A stretch of 64,000 nt of DNA from Chryseobacterium rhizoplanae (GTDB lineage: Bacteria > Bacteroidota > Bacteroidia > Flavobacteriales > Weeksellaceae), in assembly GCF_900182655.1 (NCBI RefSeq), contig NZ_FXTC01000012.1, positions 1-64,000 of the forward strand, in the 5' to 3' direction. The translations under genes were made by a program, and so were the position numbers. Shown one piece after another: positions 48,987-57,001 of the stretch (the first letter of the stretch is position 1; the number at the start of each line of letters is the position of its first letter). The notes beneath the pieces were generated by a model that saw nothing but the letters and a program-made list of their open reading frames with translations, did not search any database and was not told where the DNA came from.

Positions 48987-50030
48987 GTGGAACATCAAAG
49001 TATTTTAGAACTGCACCCAGGTCTGGTGTGGGGATTTGCAGTAACAGTCGTTATCATGCTGCTCCTGGACTTAGGGGTATTTAATAAAAAAAGTCATGAA
49101 GTCTCTTCCAAAGAAGCTACCATCTGGTCTATCGTATGGATCTCACTTTCAATGGTTTTTTCAGGAGTGGTGTATTGGGTATTCAATACCGATGGAAGTC
49201 CCGAAAGCCACGCTTTGGCAGTAGAGAAATTCACACAATACCAGGCTGCCTATTGGATTGAAAAGGCCCTGTCTGTGGATAACTTATTTGTATTTATCCT
49301 CGTTTTCGGTTTCTTTAAAGTTCCGAAATACCTTCATCATAAAGTTCTTTTCTGGGGAATTATCGGAGCATTGATCTTCAGAGCCATCTTCATTTTTGCT
49401 GGCGTAGGATTAATTAACCTGACTTACCTTCCTGAAATGAATATTTTTGGTAAAGCTGTACAAATCAATATCGTTATGGCGCTGTTCGGTTTATTTCTGG
49501 TATATGCTGGAATCAAATCCTGGGGCGACGGTGACGATGGTGACGACGAAGATTACAGTAATACAGCAGGAGCAAGATTGATCAAGAGTTTCTGGAAAGT
49601 TTCTGACAACTATGATGGAGATAAATTTTTCACCATTCAGAACGGGATCAAAATGGCAACTCCTCTTTTAGTGGTAGTTGGTGTTATTGAATTTACTGAC
49701 GTTCTTTTTGCAGTAGATTCCATTCCGGCGATCTTCGCAATTTCAAATGATCCATTTATCCTTTATACGTCAAATATCTTCGCGATTTTAGGATTAAGAT
49801 CATTATACTTTCTATTGGCGAACTTTATCCATATGTTCAGCAAACTTCCTTACGGATTGGCGATTATCCTGTCCTTTATTGGAGTTAAAATGCTTATCGC
49901 ACCTTGGATTCATATTCCGTCTCCGGTTTCTTTGGGGATTGTAGGAGGAGTATTGGTGATCTCTGTTCTTTTATCCATCATCTTCCCTGAAAAAGAAGAA
50001 GATAAGAAAGAAGAATTGGAAGAAAAATAA
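48987..50030 (+). CDS. terC: TerC-family integral membrane protein
   Basis: About 347 residues with 8-9 hydrophobic helices. TerC signatures: LLLDLGVFNKKSHEVSSKEA, the paired acidic membrane motifs EKALSVDNLFVFILVFGFF and DVLFAVDSIPAIFAISND, and LRSLYFLLANFIHMF. These sites are thought to bind metal, and TerC proteins have roles in metal (Mn2+) export during folding of secreted enzymes and in ter complexes. I prefer GTG 48987 as start, because a TATTTG promoter-like element (48936-48941) lies after the earlier TTG. Ends the ter cluster. Confidence 0.92.
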   Translation: MEHQSILELHPGLVWGFAVTVVIMLLLDLGVFNKKSHEVSSKEATIWSIVWISLSMVFSGVVYWVFNTDGSPESHALAVEKFTQYQAAYWIEKALSVDNLFVFILVFGFFKVPKYLHHKVLFWGIIGALIFRAIFIFAGVGLINLTYLPEMNIFGKAVQINIVMALFGLFLVYAGIKSWGDGDDGDDEDYSNTAGARLIKSFWKVSDNYDGDKFFTIQNGIKMATPLLVVVGVIEFTDVLFAVDSIPAIFAISNDPFILYTSNIFAILGLRSLYFLLANFIHMFSKLPYGLAIILSFIGVKMLIAPWIHIPSPVSLGIVGGVLVISVLLSIIFPEKEEDKKEELEEK

Positions 50031-50049
50031 TCTTATTTAAAAATATATT

Positions 50050-50085
50050 AAAAGCCTCTGGAATTCAATTCTGGAGGCTTTTTTG
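50050..50085 (+). terminator. Terminator after terC
   Basis: AAAGCCTC pairs with GAGGCTTT (50051-50058 / 50074-50081), followed by TTTT. Confidence 0.8.
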
Positions 50086-50092
50086 TTGGAAG

Positions 50093-50305
50093 AACGCAAA
50101 GGTGCAAAGAAGATGAAAATTATGTGCTTTTTAAGACGCAAGAAAATCAAAGATTTTCAGCAAGGATAATTACTTATATTAATTATTCGCATTATTCAAA
50201 GCCATATTATTACCGGTATTCAATTTTATCGAAGATAAAATCTTTGCGCCTTAACACATTATTTTTCATAAAAACTTCGCGCCCTTTAGTTTTCCAACAT
50301 TTTAC
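50093..50305. repeat. Copy of the GCGCAAAG/TTTGCGCC palindromic repeat
   Basis: AGAACGCAAAGGTGCAAAGA at the left, AGACGCAAGAAAATCAAAGA, then TTTTATCGAAGATAAAATC, TTTGCGCCTTAACAC and a GCGCCC...TTTTCCAACA end. The order matches 12291-12480, including the conserved middle segment; 20800-20890 carries the right half. Confidence 0.8.
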
Positions 50306-50328
50306 CAAATAATTTTTTTTTAAAAAAA

Positions 50329-50372
50329 ATACAGACAGACTGGTCTGTATATTATTTTTTTTCATACATTTG
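50329..50372 (+). promoter_or_regulatory. TetR-gene promoter with perfect operator palindrome
   Basis: ATACAGAC (50329-50336) and GTCTGTAT (50343-50350) form a perfect 8-bp inverted repeat with a 6-bp spacer, a usual TetR/AcrR operator shape. The -7 box TACATTTG lies at 50365-50372, so bound repressor would cover the promoter: likely autoregulation. Confidence 0.8.
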
Positions 50373-50392
50373 TTCCAGAAAAGAAAAACAAT

Positions 50393-50920
50393 ATGAAATC
50401 TCCAAGAGAAAGAATAGTAGAAACAACCTTTGAATTGTTTGCAAAACAAGGGTATAATTCTACAGGAATCAACCAGATCATTTCCGAGGCAGAAGTAGCT
50501 AAAGCAAGTTTTTATCAATATTTTAAATCCAAAGAAGATCTATGTGTAGAATTTCTGAAAGTAAGACATGAATATTGGTTCAGTGAACTCAGTAATTTTT
50601 TATCAAAGGAAAAAGACCCGAAATCTAAAACAACCAAAGCTTTCGATTTTCTGGTATATATGAATAAAAAAGAAAATTTCCGTGGGTGCAGCTTCCTGAA
50701 TATTTTATCAGAAATTCCAATGGATAATATTAAAATACTCAGCGTAATTCAATCTCATAAAGCTGATCTCAGAAACTTTTTTTTAGAATTACTGAATGAT
50801 GATACTCTTTCCGATCACATTTATATGCTTTTTGAAAGCAGCATTATAGAAAGCCAGCTTTTCAAATCCAATGAATTAATTGAAAAGTCAAAGAAAATAG
50901 CAACCAATTTAATACAATAA
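50393..50920 (+). CDS. TetR/AcrR-family transcriptional regulator
   Basis: 175 residues. N-terminal HTH of the TetR family: RERIVETTFELFAKQGYNST, then GINQIISEAEVAKASFYQYF and KSKEDLCVEFL, the helix-turn-helix being about residues 25-45. The C-terminal ligand domain is short and resembles the YxaF/LmrA group (FRGCSFLNILSEIP, a Cys near the pocket). It probably represses itself and the following gene (3 bp downstream) through the palindrome at 50329. Confidence 0.9.
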   Translation: MKSPRERIVETTFELFAKQGYNSTGINQIISEAEVAKASFYQYFKSKEDLCVEFLKVRHEYWFSELSNFLSKEKDPKSKTTKAFDFLVYMNKKENFRGCSFLNILSEIPMDNIKILSVIQSHKADLRNFFLELLNDDTLSDHIYMLFESSIIESQLFKSNELIEKSKKIATNLIQ

Positions 50921-50923
50921 GTC

Positions 50924-51337
50924 ATGGAACAAAAACATCCGCTTCCGCCCTTCACTCTTGAAACGGCACTGGAAAAAATTCAAATGGCAGAAGATGCCTG
51001 GAACAGTCAGGATCCTGAAAAGGTTTCCAAAGCATATACCATCGACAGCGAATGGAGAAACAGAGATACATTCGTGAATGGAAGAGAAAATATTGTAGTA
51101 TTTCTACATAAAAAGTGGGAAAAAGAGCTTCATTATCATCTTAAAAAAGAATATTGGGCACACACAGACAACCGAATCGCTGTTCGTTTTGAATATGAAT
51201 ATCAGACTAAAGACGGCGACTGGTTCAGAGCCTATGGAAATGAGAACTGGGAATTTGATGAAAACGGGCTGATGGCGAAAAGATATGCAAGCATCAATGA
51301 TCTGGCGATCAAAGAAGAAGATCGAAAGTTCAGATAA
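50924..51337 (+). CDS. NTF2-like protein, DUF1348 family
   Basis: 137-residue SnoaL/NTF2-fold protein of the DUF1348 group. Characteristic parts: QMAEDAWNSQDPEKVSKAYT, DSEWRNRDTFVNGRENIVVF, and a strongly conserved IAVRFEYEYQTKDGDWFRAY followed by GNENWEFDENGLMAKR. The pocket can bind small molecules, but no activity is known to me. Cotranscribed with the TetR gene and likely its main target. Confidence 0.9.
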   Translation: MEQKHPLPPFTLETALEKIQMAEDAWNSQDPEKVSKAYTIDSEWRNRDTFVNGRENIVVFLHKKWEKELHYHLKKEYWAHTDNRIAVRFEYEYQTKDGDWFRAYGNENWEFDENGLMAKRYASINDLAIKEEDRKFR

Positions 51338-51379
51338 AATAATAAGAAATTATCTCAAAACTCAAATTATTTGGTTTTT

Positions 51380-51459
51380 GTCATTCTGACGAAGGAAGAA
51401 TCTTAATAATAAACAATGATGTGAGATTCTTCACTACATTTCATTTCGTTCAGAATGAC
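51380..51459. repeat. MITE-like palindromic repeat
   Basis: Ends with perfect 9-bp inverted repeats (GTCATTCTG / CAGAATGAC) and carries GAAGGAAGAATCT on the left and GAGATTCTTC on the right, so nearly the whole 80-bp unit folds into a hairpin. Such GTCATTCTGA units are widespread non-coding repeats in Bacteroidota; the copy lies between two converging genes. Confidence 0.7.
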
Positions 51460-51543
51460 ACTTCCAAGAAATACTTTTTTTAGATAAAATCTTTGTTTTG
51501 CATTCAAAAATTCATAACTCATCATTTATAATTCATCATTATT

Positions 51544-52551
51544 TTAACTGTTCTTCCCATGCAGCAGCTTATTAATCTTTCTCCTCGTCTGTACAGACAC
51601 TTTATAAGCTTCATCACGTAATTTCTGTATTTTTCCTACAGGCTGAAAAAAGATCTTACTTTCAAAAGGATTGAATGAAAGCAGTTCATTGCTACAATCA
51701 CGGGAATCCAGCAATGAATCTTTAGTTATTTTTACCTCACCGATTTTAATGAAGGGAGAATTTTTCCATTCTACATTCAGTTTATTGACCGGTTGATCAT
51801 GAAGATCGTAACATAGCTGGATCAATATATCAGCAGTAAAATCATGGGCTTGCAGGTAATTTTTTAGTGAGTCTTTGATCTGCTGTTTTTTACCCGTATG
51901 TTTATCCACATTTTTAGGAGATAACTTTATTTTAATGATTTGATCTCCCAGTCGGTAAGCACCTACAGAATAATAATCAAAGGAGAGGATAAAATCGTTT
52001 CTTTTACCCATTAGCTTGATTATATTGCGAATCATATCACCTGTCAATGCAGAAGGAATTACTTTAATTATCTGAAGCAGCATTGGAAACAGACTGCTCC
52101 ATTTTTTGATGTAAAACTTATTAATAGCGGTAAACAATTTCAGGAAAGTAGATACAGAATTAATCGGGAACAACGGAAAATTCACCAATGGATAATTGGC
52201 AAGTAATCCACCGTTCTCATCCTTGATCTGCACGGCAAACCCATAAGCAGGAATATCCTTTTTAGAGTTTTTAATTTTCAGCTGGGCATTGGAAAACCGG
52301 ATGGTCAGATCAAATTTTTCCTTATCAAAAAAAGGCTGCAGTGATTCCGGAATATCCGGTTCAGTCCAGAATGTTCCCTTTGCTGCCGCATACGTTTTTG
52401 CATGGGCATTTCGGGTAGCATAATTGACGTCACTGATGGAAGAGGATTGTTCAACAAAATCCGCTATTGTTTTTTTATTGAGTTCCAGAAGTTTCTTTTC
52501 CTCCTCATTCAGTTCATCAAACTTCTTATTATATTTTAATGGATTTGGCAT
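51544..52551 (-). CDS. Catalase-like heme protein
   Basis: 335-residue member of the catalase-like superfamily (shorter than true catalases). Recognisable points: HAKTYAAAKGTFWTEPDIPE (distal His region), LTIRFSNAQLKI (conserved RFSN), YGFAVQIKDENG, LSFDYYSVGAYRLGDQIIKI and the C-terminal LLSFNPFESKIFFQPVGKIQ. In place of the usual proximal R-x-x-x-Y motif the end has RLRDEAY-like LRDEAYKVSVQTRRK. Probably a heme peroxidase/hydroperoxide-metabolising enzyme rather than catalase. No signal peptide. Stands alone. Confidence 0.82.
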   Translation of the reverse strand: MPNPLKYNKKFDELNEEEKKLLELNKKTIADFVEQSSSISDVNYATRNAHAKTYAAAKGTFWTEPDIPESLQPFFDKEKFDLTIRFSNAQLKIKNSKKDIPAYGFAVQIKDENGGLLANYPLVNFPLFPINSVSTFLKLFTAINKFYIKKWSSLFPMLLQIIKVIPSALTGDMIRNIIKLMGKRNDFILSFDYYSVGAYRLGDQIIKIKLSPKNVDKHTGKKQQIKDSLKNYLQAHDFTADILIQLCYDLHDQPVNKLNVEWKNSPFIKIGEVKITKDSLLDSRDCSNELLSFNPFESKIFFQPVGKIQKLRDEAYKVSVQTRRKINKLLHGKNS

Positions 52552-52849
52552 TTAGTTTTTAAAATTCAATTATAACGCCAAGTTTCGAAATCTGTGTTAA
52601 GTAAGTATTACAATTATTTGAATTTTGTGGAAAAGATGTTTAAAAATAGGGAAATGTAAGGCAATATGATTAGTAGATGTTAAAAAATAAGCTGTTTAAC
52701 TTGTTGATTATTAGTATCTAGTTTTTTTTAATAAGAATGAATTAAAAGCGTGTTGTTATGATAGGAAATGCTCCGGATTTTTAAACTTCCCTCATCGAGC
52801 TTCCATCTTCCAACTCTAAAAAGCCTTATCTTTGTAAAAAAATTATAAT

Positions 52850-53284
52850 ATGGGAGTAGCAGATATGTTATTTAAACGTAAAAAAGAATTGGCAGAAAAG
52901 AACCTGAAAGACGGTAAAGAATATATGGAAGAGTATGGTAAGAGAGAAAGCGTTGTGCAGTTACCAAGCGGCTTACAGTATGAAATCATTACAGAAGGAG
53001 ATGGAGCAAAACCAGGTCCTAAGTCTACTGTAAAATGCCACTACCATGGAACTACCATTTCCGGAAAGGTATTTGACAGTTCTGTAAAAAGAGGTACACC
53101 TGCATCGTTCCCTTTAAACAGAGTAATTTCAGGTTGGACAGAAGCACTTCAGCTGATGCCGGTTGGCAGCAAATGGAGACTGATTATTCCTCCGCATTTA
53201 GCGTATGGAGATCAGGAAATCAGCAAAGAAATTGGTCCTAACAGTACCCTTGTCTTTGAAGTAGAATTGCTGGATATTAAATAA
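52850..53284 (+). CDS. FKBP-type peptidyl-prolyl cis-trans isomerase
   Basis: 144 residues. A helical N-terminal segment (KRKKELAEKNLKDGKEYMEE), as in FkpA/Mip-type proteins, precedes one FKBP domain: STVKCHYHGTTISGKVFDSS, FPLNRVISGWTEALQLMPVG, WRLIIPPHLAYG and STLVFEVELLDI. All core FKBP pocket residues (Tyr, Phe/Asp, Val-Ile, Trp, Tyr) are present, so isomerase activity is expected. No signal peptide, so cytoplasmic. -7 box TATCTTTG at 52827 and a terminator at 53305. Confidence 0.93.
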   Translation: MGVADMLFKRKKELAEKNLKDGKEYMEEYGKRESVVQLPSGLQYEIITEGDGAKPGPKSTVKCHYHGTTISGKVFDSSVKRGTPASFPLNRVISGWTEALQLMPVGSKWRLIIPPHLAYGDQEISKEIGPNSTLVFEVELLDIK

Positions 53285-53304
53285 TCCTTCTTAAAAATAG
53301 ATTA

Positions 53305-53335
53305 AAAAATTACCTGAGATCAGGTAATTTTTTTT
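53305..53335 (+). terminator. Terminator after the FKBP gene
   Basis: AAATTACCTG pairs with CAGGTAATTT around AGAT, followed by TTTTT. Confidence 0.85.
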
Positions 53336-53430
53336 ATTTATACTATATTCGTATTGATGAATTGTAAGATGGAGAAGAAAAAAGAAATGATAAGCTTACA
53401 ATATATCCGGGCAGCACAAAATATGACTGT

Positions 53431-54381
53431 ATGAAAAAACTTTTTTACCTATTTGCTATTGCTGGCTTACTGGTGTCCTGTGTTTCCAAAAAAAATCAGG
53501 CAATCCAGCAGAATATTCTTACCCTTAAGGACAGCTACTGTAAAGCTCCCTTTAAATATAATTACAATAATAAACTTCCGTCTTATAATTCGGATTCTAT
53601 TTTAACGGCCAATAAAGAACTCAGCGGAATGTTTACCGATCAGAGTATATTAATTTTAAATGCATTGGGTAATCTTAATGATGTTCACAAAATCATCGAA
53701 CTGAAAAAAGATTCTTCCCTCACCTCACAGGTGAAAATATTGCAGCTTAAAACCAAAATCAACAGCAGAATTACCATTGCTTTGACAGAGCTGGATGCAG
53801 TGGCTGCAGAATTTGACTGTGAAGGAGAAAGAGTAGCTCAGATCGGAAGTTATGTGGACAACCTGAATGCCTCAAGAAACAATAAACTGATTTTATATTC
53901 TATCATTGCCGGAGCAGCCTCGTCCATTGCCGGCGGAATCGTGAAAAGTGATGGCTGGGATAATGCAATAGGTATCGGAGGAGGTATTTTAGGAGCAGGG
54001 TTTGGGTTGGCAACCCTCAATCCCAAAGGAAAAAAAGTAGAATTTATCCATCAGAGAAATCTTTTAAGGGATATCTGGAAAGAAAAGCTGGAATCTCCCA
54101 ACTTTCCACCTTTCATCTGGTATATGTATACTGAGAAAAAGTTTTCCAACAAAGAAGAGTATTCTATCATAGGAAATATGAAACAGAGATGGCTTCATTA
54201 CCAGTTTGATGATGTAAAAGAAGCTGCGGATAAGTCTGTGATCTTCAGCGACGGAGGATTTTACAGAGCAGATGATCTCAATAACCGCGCTGCTATGCTC
54301 AATCAAATGCAGTCAGCAACGCGTACCATCAATCAGAATATCAATTATCTGCTGCTTGATCTGGATAAATTAATCCTTTAA
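53431..54381 (+). CDS. Hypothetical lipoprotein
   Basis: 316 residues. Signal peptide with lipobox GLLVSC (Cys 17), so membrane-anchored. The mature protein is mainly helical; a Gly/Ala-rich stretch (LYSIIAGAASSIAGGIVKSD and IGIGGGILGAGFGLATL, about residues 150-195) could insert into a membrane, as in glycine-zipper proteins. The C-terminal part contains QRWLHYQFDDVKEAADK. No known domain. Single gene before the Rrf2 regulator. Confidence 0.75.
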   Translation: MKKLFYLFAIAGLLVSCVSKKNQAIQQNILTLKDSYCKAPFKYNYNNKLPSYNSDSILTANKELSGMFTDQSILILNALGNLNDVHKIIELKKDSSLTSQVKILQLKTKINSRITIALTELDAVAAEFDCEGERVAQIGSYVDNLNASRNNKLILYSIIAGAASSIAGGIVKSDGWDNAIGIGGGILGAGFGLATLNPKGKKVEFIHQRNLLRDIWKEKLESPNFPPFIWYMYTEKKFSNKEEYSIIGNMKQRWLHYQFDDVKEAADKSVIFSDGGFYRADDLNNRAAMLNQMQSATRTINQNINYLLLDLDKLIL

Positions 54382-54393
54382 GAAAAAATTAAC

Positions 54394-54418
54394 TGTAATA
54401 AATCTTGTTACATTTAAA
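54394..54418. promoter_or_regulatory. Rrf2-type operator, first copy
   Basis: Core TGTAA-N9-TTACA with conserved flanks (TTTAAA at one side). The same 25 bp, in the opposite orientation and with a single difference, occurs at 54870-54894. It lies just before the -7 box TATATTTG (54426-54433) of the Rrf2 gene. Confidence 0.8.
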
Positions 54419-54446
54419 AAATGTGTATATTTGCACTGTAATTACA

Positions 54447-54857
54447 ATGAACAATACAAGATTTGCTACGGCAATACATATTATGACCTTATTGGCGAAG
54501 AGCCCTCAGGAGTGGCTTACTTCCGAGTGGATCGCCGGTAGTATCAATGTGAATCCGGTGATTATCCGAAAGGAGATCAGCGTATTAAGAGAAGCAGGCT
54601 TGATTATCAGCAGACAGGGAAAAGAAGGAGGAAGTCAGCTTGGTAAAACTGCAGAATTGATCACTATTTCAGAGATTTATAAAGCAGTCAAAAATACAGA
54701 AGTATTAGGCAAAAAAAATCAAAATCCCAATCCGGCATGCAGTGTTGGTAAGGAAATTAATGTTCATTTAAATACATTATTTGAAGAAACAGATCATTTG
54801 GTAGTAAAGTTTTTAGGAGACAAGTCATTACAGGAATTCGCTGACCAGTTCGAATAA
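54447..54857 (+). CDS. Rrf2-family transcriptional regulator
   Basis: 136 residues, starting MNNTRFATAIHIMTLLAKSP (ATG 54447, after the -7 box at 54426; an upstream in-frame ATG at 54405 precedes the promoter). Winged-helix residues: SINVNPVIIRKEISVLREAG and IISRQGKEGGSQL. One cysteine in NPNPACSVGKEI; the three-Cys cluster of iron-sulfur Rrf2 proteins is absent, so it resembles the YwnA/redox-sensing group. It likely binds the TGTAA-N9-TTACA sites before its own gene and the next one. Confidence 0.9.
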   Translation: MNNTRFATAIHIMTLLAKSPQEWLTSEWIAGSINVNPVIIRKEISVLREAGLIISRQGKEGGSQLGKTAELITISEIYKAVKNTEVLGKKNQNPNPACSVGKEINVHLNTLFEETDHLVVKFLGDKSLQEFADQFE

Positions 54858-54869
54858 AAATTTTTTATC

Positions 54870-54894
54870 TTTAAATGTAACAATATTTATTACA
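54870..54894. promoter_or_regulatory. Rrf2-type operator, second copy
   Basis: Inverted copy of 54394-54418 (core TGTAA-N9-TTACA), placed 23 bp before the ATG of the oxidoreductase gene at 54917. Confidence 0.8.
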
Positions 54895-54916
54895 ATTTAA
54901 TTAAAAATAAGACATT

Positions 54917-55570
54917 ATGAAAAAAGTATCAGTAATTGGTGCAACAGGATTTGTAGGAGCACACGTGGTAAAAGAATTAGCAGACAGAGGATATGCCGTA
55001 GAAGCATTGGTAAGAGATGCATCTAAGGTAAAATCCCAGGCAAATGTAACAGCAAAAAGTGTTGATGTAAACAATGTAGATGAATTAGCTGAAGCATTAA
55101 AAGGAAGTGATGCTGTAATCAGTACCTTCAACGCAGGATGGACCAATCCTAATCTTTACAACGATTTTTTGAATGGTTCTGAAAATATTCAAAAAGCAGT
55201 AGAACAGTCCGGTGTAAAAAGACTTATCGTAGTAGGTGGAGCAGGAAGCCTTTATACCCCGGATAATGTACAAATTGTAGACACTCCTGATTTCCCGGAT
55301 GCTTACAAACCAGGCGCTACAGCAGCAAGAGATTATCTGAACAAAATCAAAGAAAACAAAACGCTGGACTGGACATTCTTCAGCCCCGCAGTAGAAATGA
55401 ACCAGGCCAATGTAGGAGAGAGAACAGGGAAATACAGAACATCATTGGAAACTCCGGTATTTGATGAAAACGGAAGAAGCCGTCTGTCTGTAGAAGATGT
55501 AGCCGTAGTTTTGGTAGATGAACTGGAACAAAACAACCATATCAGAGAACGTTTTACAGCAGCTTATTAA
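54917..55570 (+). CDS. NAD(P)-binding oxidoreductase (atypical SDR, YwnB/NmrA-like)
   Basis: 217 residues with an N-terminal Rossmann fold: KKVSVIGATGFVGAHVVKEL (GATGxxG), then VEALVRDASKVKSQANVTAK and GSDAVISTFNAGW. RLIVVGGAGSLY and DWTFFSPAVEMN fit the NAD(P)H-binding family (NmrA/YwnB). Such proteins reduce or isomerise small substrates or act as redox sensors. Under a YwnA-like Rrf2 regulator, the pair parallels ywnA-ywnB of Bacillus. The ATG of the next gene overlaps its stop. Confidence 0.9.
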   Translation: MKKVSVIGATGFVGAHVVKELADRGYAVEALVRDASKVKSQANVTAKSVDVNNVDELAEALKGSDAVISTFNAGWTNPNLYNDFLNGSENIQKAVEQSGVKRLIVVGGAGSLYTPDNVQIVDTPDFPDAYKPGATAARDYLNKIKENKTLDWTFFSPAVEMNQANVGERTGKYRTSLETPVFDENGRSRLSVEDVAVVLVDELEQNNHIRERFTAAY

Positions 55571-56760
55571 TGATAAAAAAGACAGAAATGATACAAAAGA
55601 AATTATTGTCGTTATTGACGTTGTTGGGGTTTATCAGCATATTTGCGGGAAACCTCAAAGTGAAAGTATATAATCCGGGAACCAAAGCTATTTTCCCGAT
55701 TACTTCCACCATTATTTACGGGGATAAAGATGCGATACTTGTTGATGCCCAATTTCAGAAACAATACGCAGAGCAGCTTGTGAAAGAAATAAAAGCAACA
55801 GGAAAAAACCTTACAACAGTTTTTATTTCTCACAGCGATCCTGATTTTTATTTTGGATTGGATGTTATCAGAAAAGCGTTTCCTGATGCAAAGATTATTT
55901 CAACAGCGCAGACAGCTTACCTGATATCAGCCTCCAAAGATGAAAAACTTGCAGTGTGGAAACCACAGTTGAAGGCAGATGCTCCATCAGAAATTATCGT
56001 TCCTGAAGCTGCTGTTTCCATTCCTGATCTTGAAGGAAACAAAATCGAAATCAGACAAAATCCTGAAGACCCTGCACACAGTTTTCTTTGGATCCCTTCC
56101 ATTAAAACCATTGCGGGTGGTATTTCAGTCTCCGTAGGCTCACACCTTTGGATGGCAGACACTCCGAATGTAAAAGCAATTAATCAGTGGATAGGACAGA
56201 TCGATGCCATGAAAGCATTGAAGCCGGAGCAGGTTATTCCTTCTCATTTTGCAGAACTTTCTACCACTCCAAAATCTCTTGATTTTGTGAAAAGCTATCT
56301 GGAAAACTATAGACAGGCAGTGACAGAAAATAAAACTTCCTCTGCTGTTGTAGATTTTATGGTTAAAAAATATCCTGATCTTCCGGGAAAAGACGAACTG
56401 GGAATGGGAGCTAAAGTTTTCTTTGGCGAAATGGATTGGGATCTTAAATCTCCATACCCGGCCATTGGTCATAAGGTTGAAGTTGATTTTGGAACAGTGA
56501 AATTCCTTCTTGATTTTAAAGATAATAAAACAATGACCTTTACCGGAACAGCCGGAAGTTCAAAAAACAGTACAGATACCGTAGAATATACAGCTGTAGA
56601 AGTAGCAAAGAATGTTTTCATGATCTATTGGCATGAGCCTCATCTTGGCTTCAATGTAACCCATATCCAGGATTATAATAAAAATATAGTGTATTCAAAT
56701 ATCGCAGGTCCTGATGGGACATTTACCCATCCGAAAGGAACCCTTAAGATTTTGAAATAA
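55570..56760 (+). CDS. Exported MBL-fold hydrolase
   Basis: 396 residues. N-terminal hydrophobic signal (LLSLLTLLGFISIFAGNLKV). MBL fold: YGDKDAILVDAQFQ, and TVFISHSDPDFYFGLDVIRK in the place of HxHxDH (H-S-D-P-D, so the metal site is altered), HLWMADTPNVKA, and VIPSHFAEL. A small C-terminal beta domain (about residues 285-396) follows. Start overlaps the stop of the previous gene (TAATGA), so it is in the Rrf2-controlled operon; a strong terminator follows. Confidence 0.85.
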   Translation: MIKKTEMIQKKLLSLLTLLGFISIFAGNLKVKVYNPGTKAIFPITSTIIYGDKDAILVDAQFQKQYAEQLVKEIKATGKNLTTVFISHSDPDFYFGLDVIRKAFPDAKIISTAQTAYLISASKDEKLAVWKPQLKADAPSEIIVPEAAVSIPDLEGNKIEIRQNPEDPAHSFLWIPSIKTIAGGISVSVGSHLWMADTPNVKAINQWIGQIDAMKALKPEQVIPSHFAELSTTPKSLDFVKSYLENYRQAVTENKTSSAVVDFMVKKYPDLPGKDELGMGAKVFFGEMDWDLKSPYPAIGHKVEVDFGTVKFLLDFKDNKTMTFTGTAGSSKNSTDTVEYTAVEVAKNVFMIYWHEPHLGFNVTHIQDYNKNIVYSNIAGPDGTFTHPKGTLKILK

Positions 56761-56765
56761 TCAAT

Positions 56766-56798
56766 AGAAACTGCTGTCACGAGACAGCAGTTTCTGTT
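56766..56798 (+). terminator. Strong terminator after the MBL gene
   Basis: AGAAACTGCTGTC pairs perfectly with GACAGCAGTTTCT (13 bp) around ACGA. Confidence 0.85.
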
Positions 56799-56949
56799 AT
56801 AGATCAATACTTAAATATCAACCAACTTGTTGATCCCTTCTTTTTAAACTTAAAATTTACAGGTTAGAAAATGAAATTTTGCGTAAAAAGTCTCTCAAAG
56901 ACTTAATTGATTATATAGTAAGTAAGGGGAAGGAGAAATTTATCCTTCT

Positions 56950-57001
56950 ATTCAATTTATATATAAATTTATAGATGATATTCAATTTATATATAAATTT
57001 A
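56950..57001. repeat. Direct repeat at the start of the AraC-type gene
   Basis: A 22-bp unit (ATTCAATTTATATATAAATT plus TA) occurs twice with a 30-bp period, 56950-56971 and 56980-57001. Each unit contains the palindrome AATTTATATATAAATT, a possible operator. The second copy lies inside the earliest possible reading frame of the next gene. Confidence 0.7.

Noticed and set aside
56878..56900. Fifth copy of the TACGYAA-N5-TTGCGYA operator before the AraC-type gene
   Set aside because: Only TTGCGTAAAAAG is present; the second half-site is absent.
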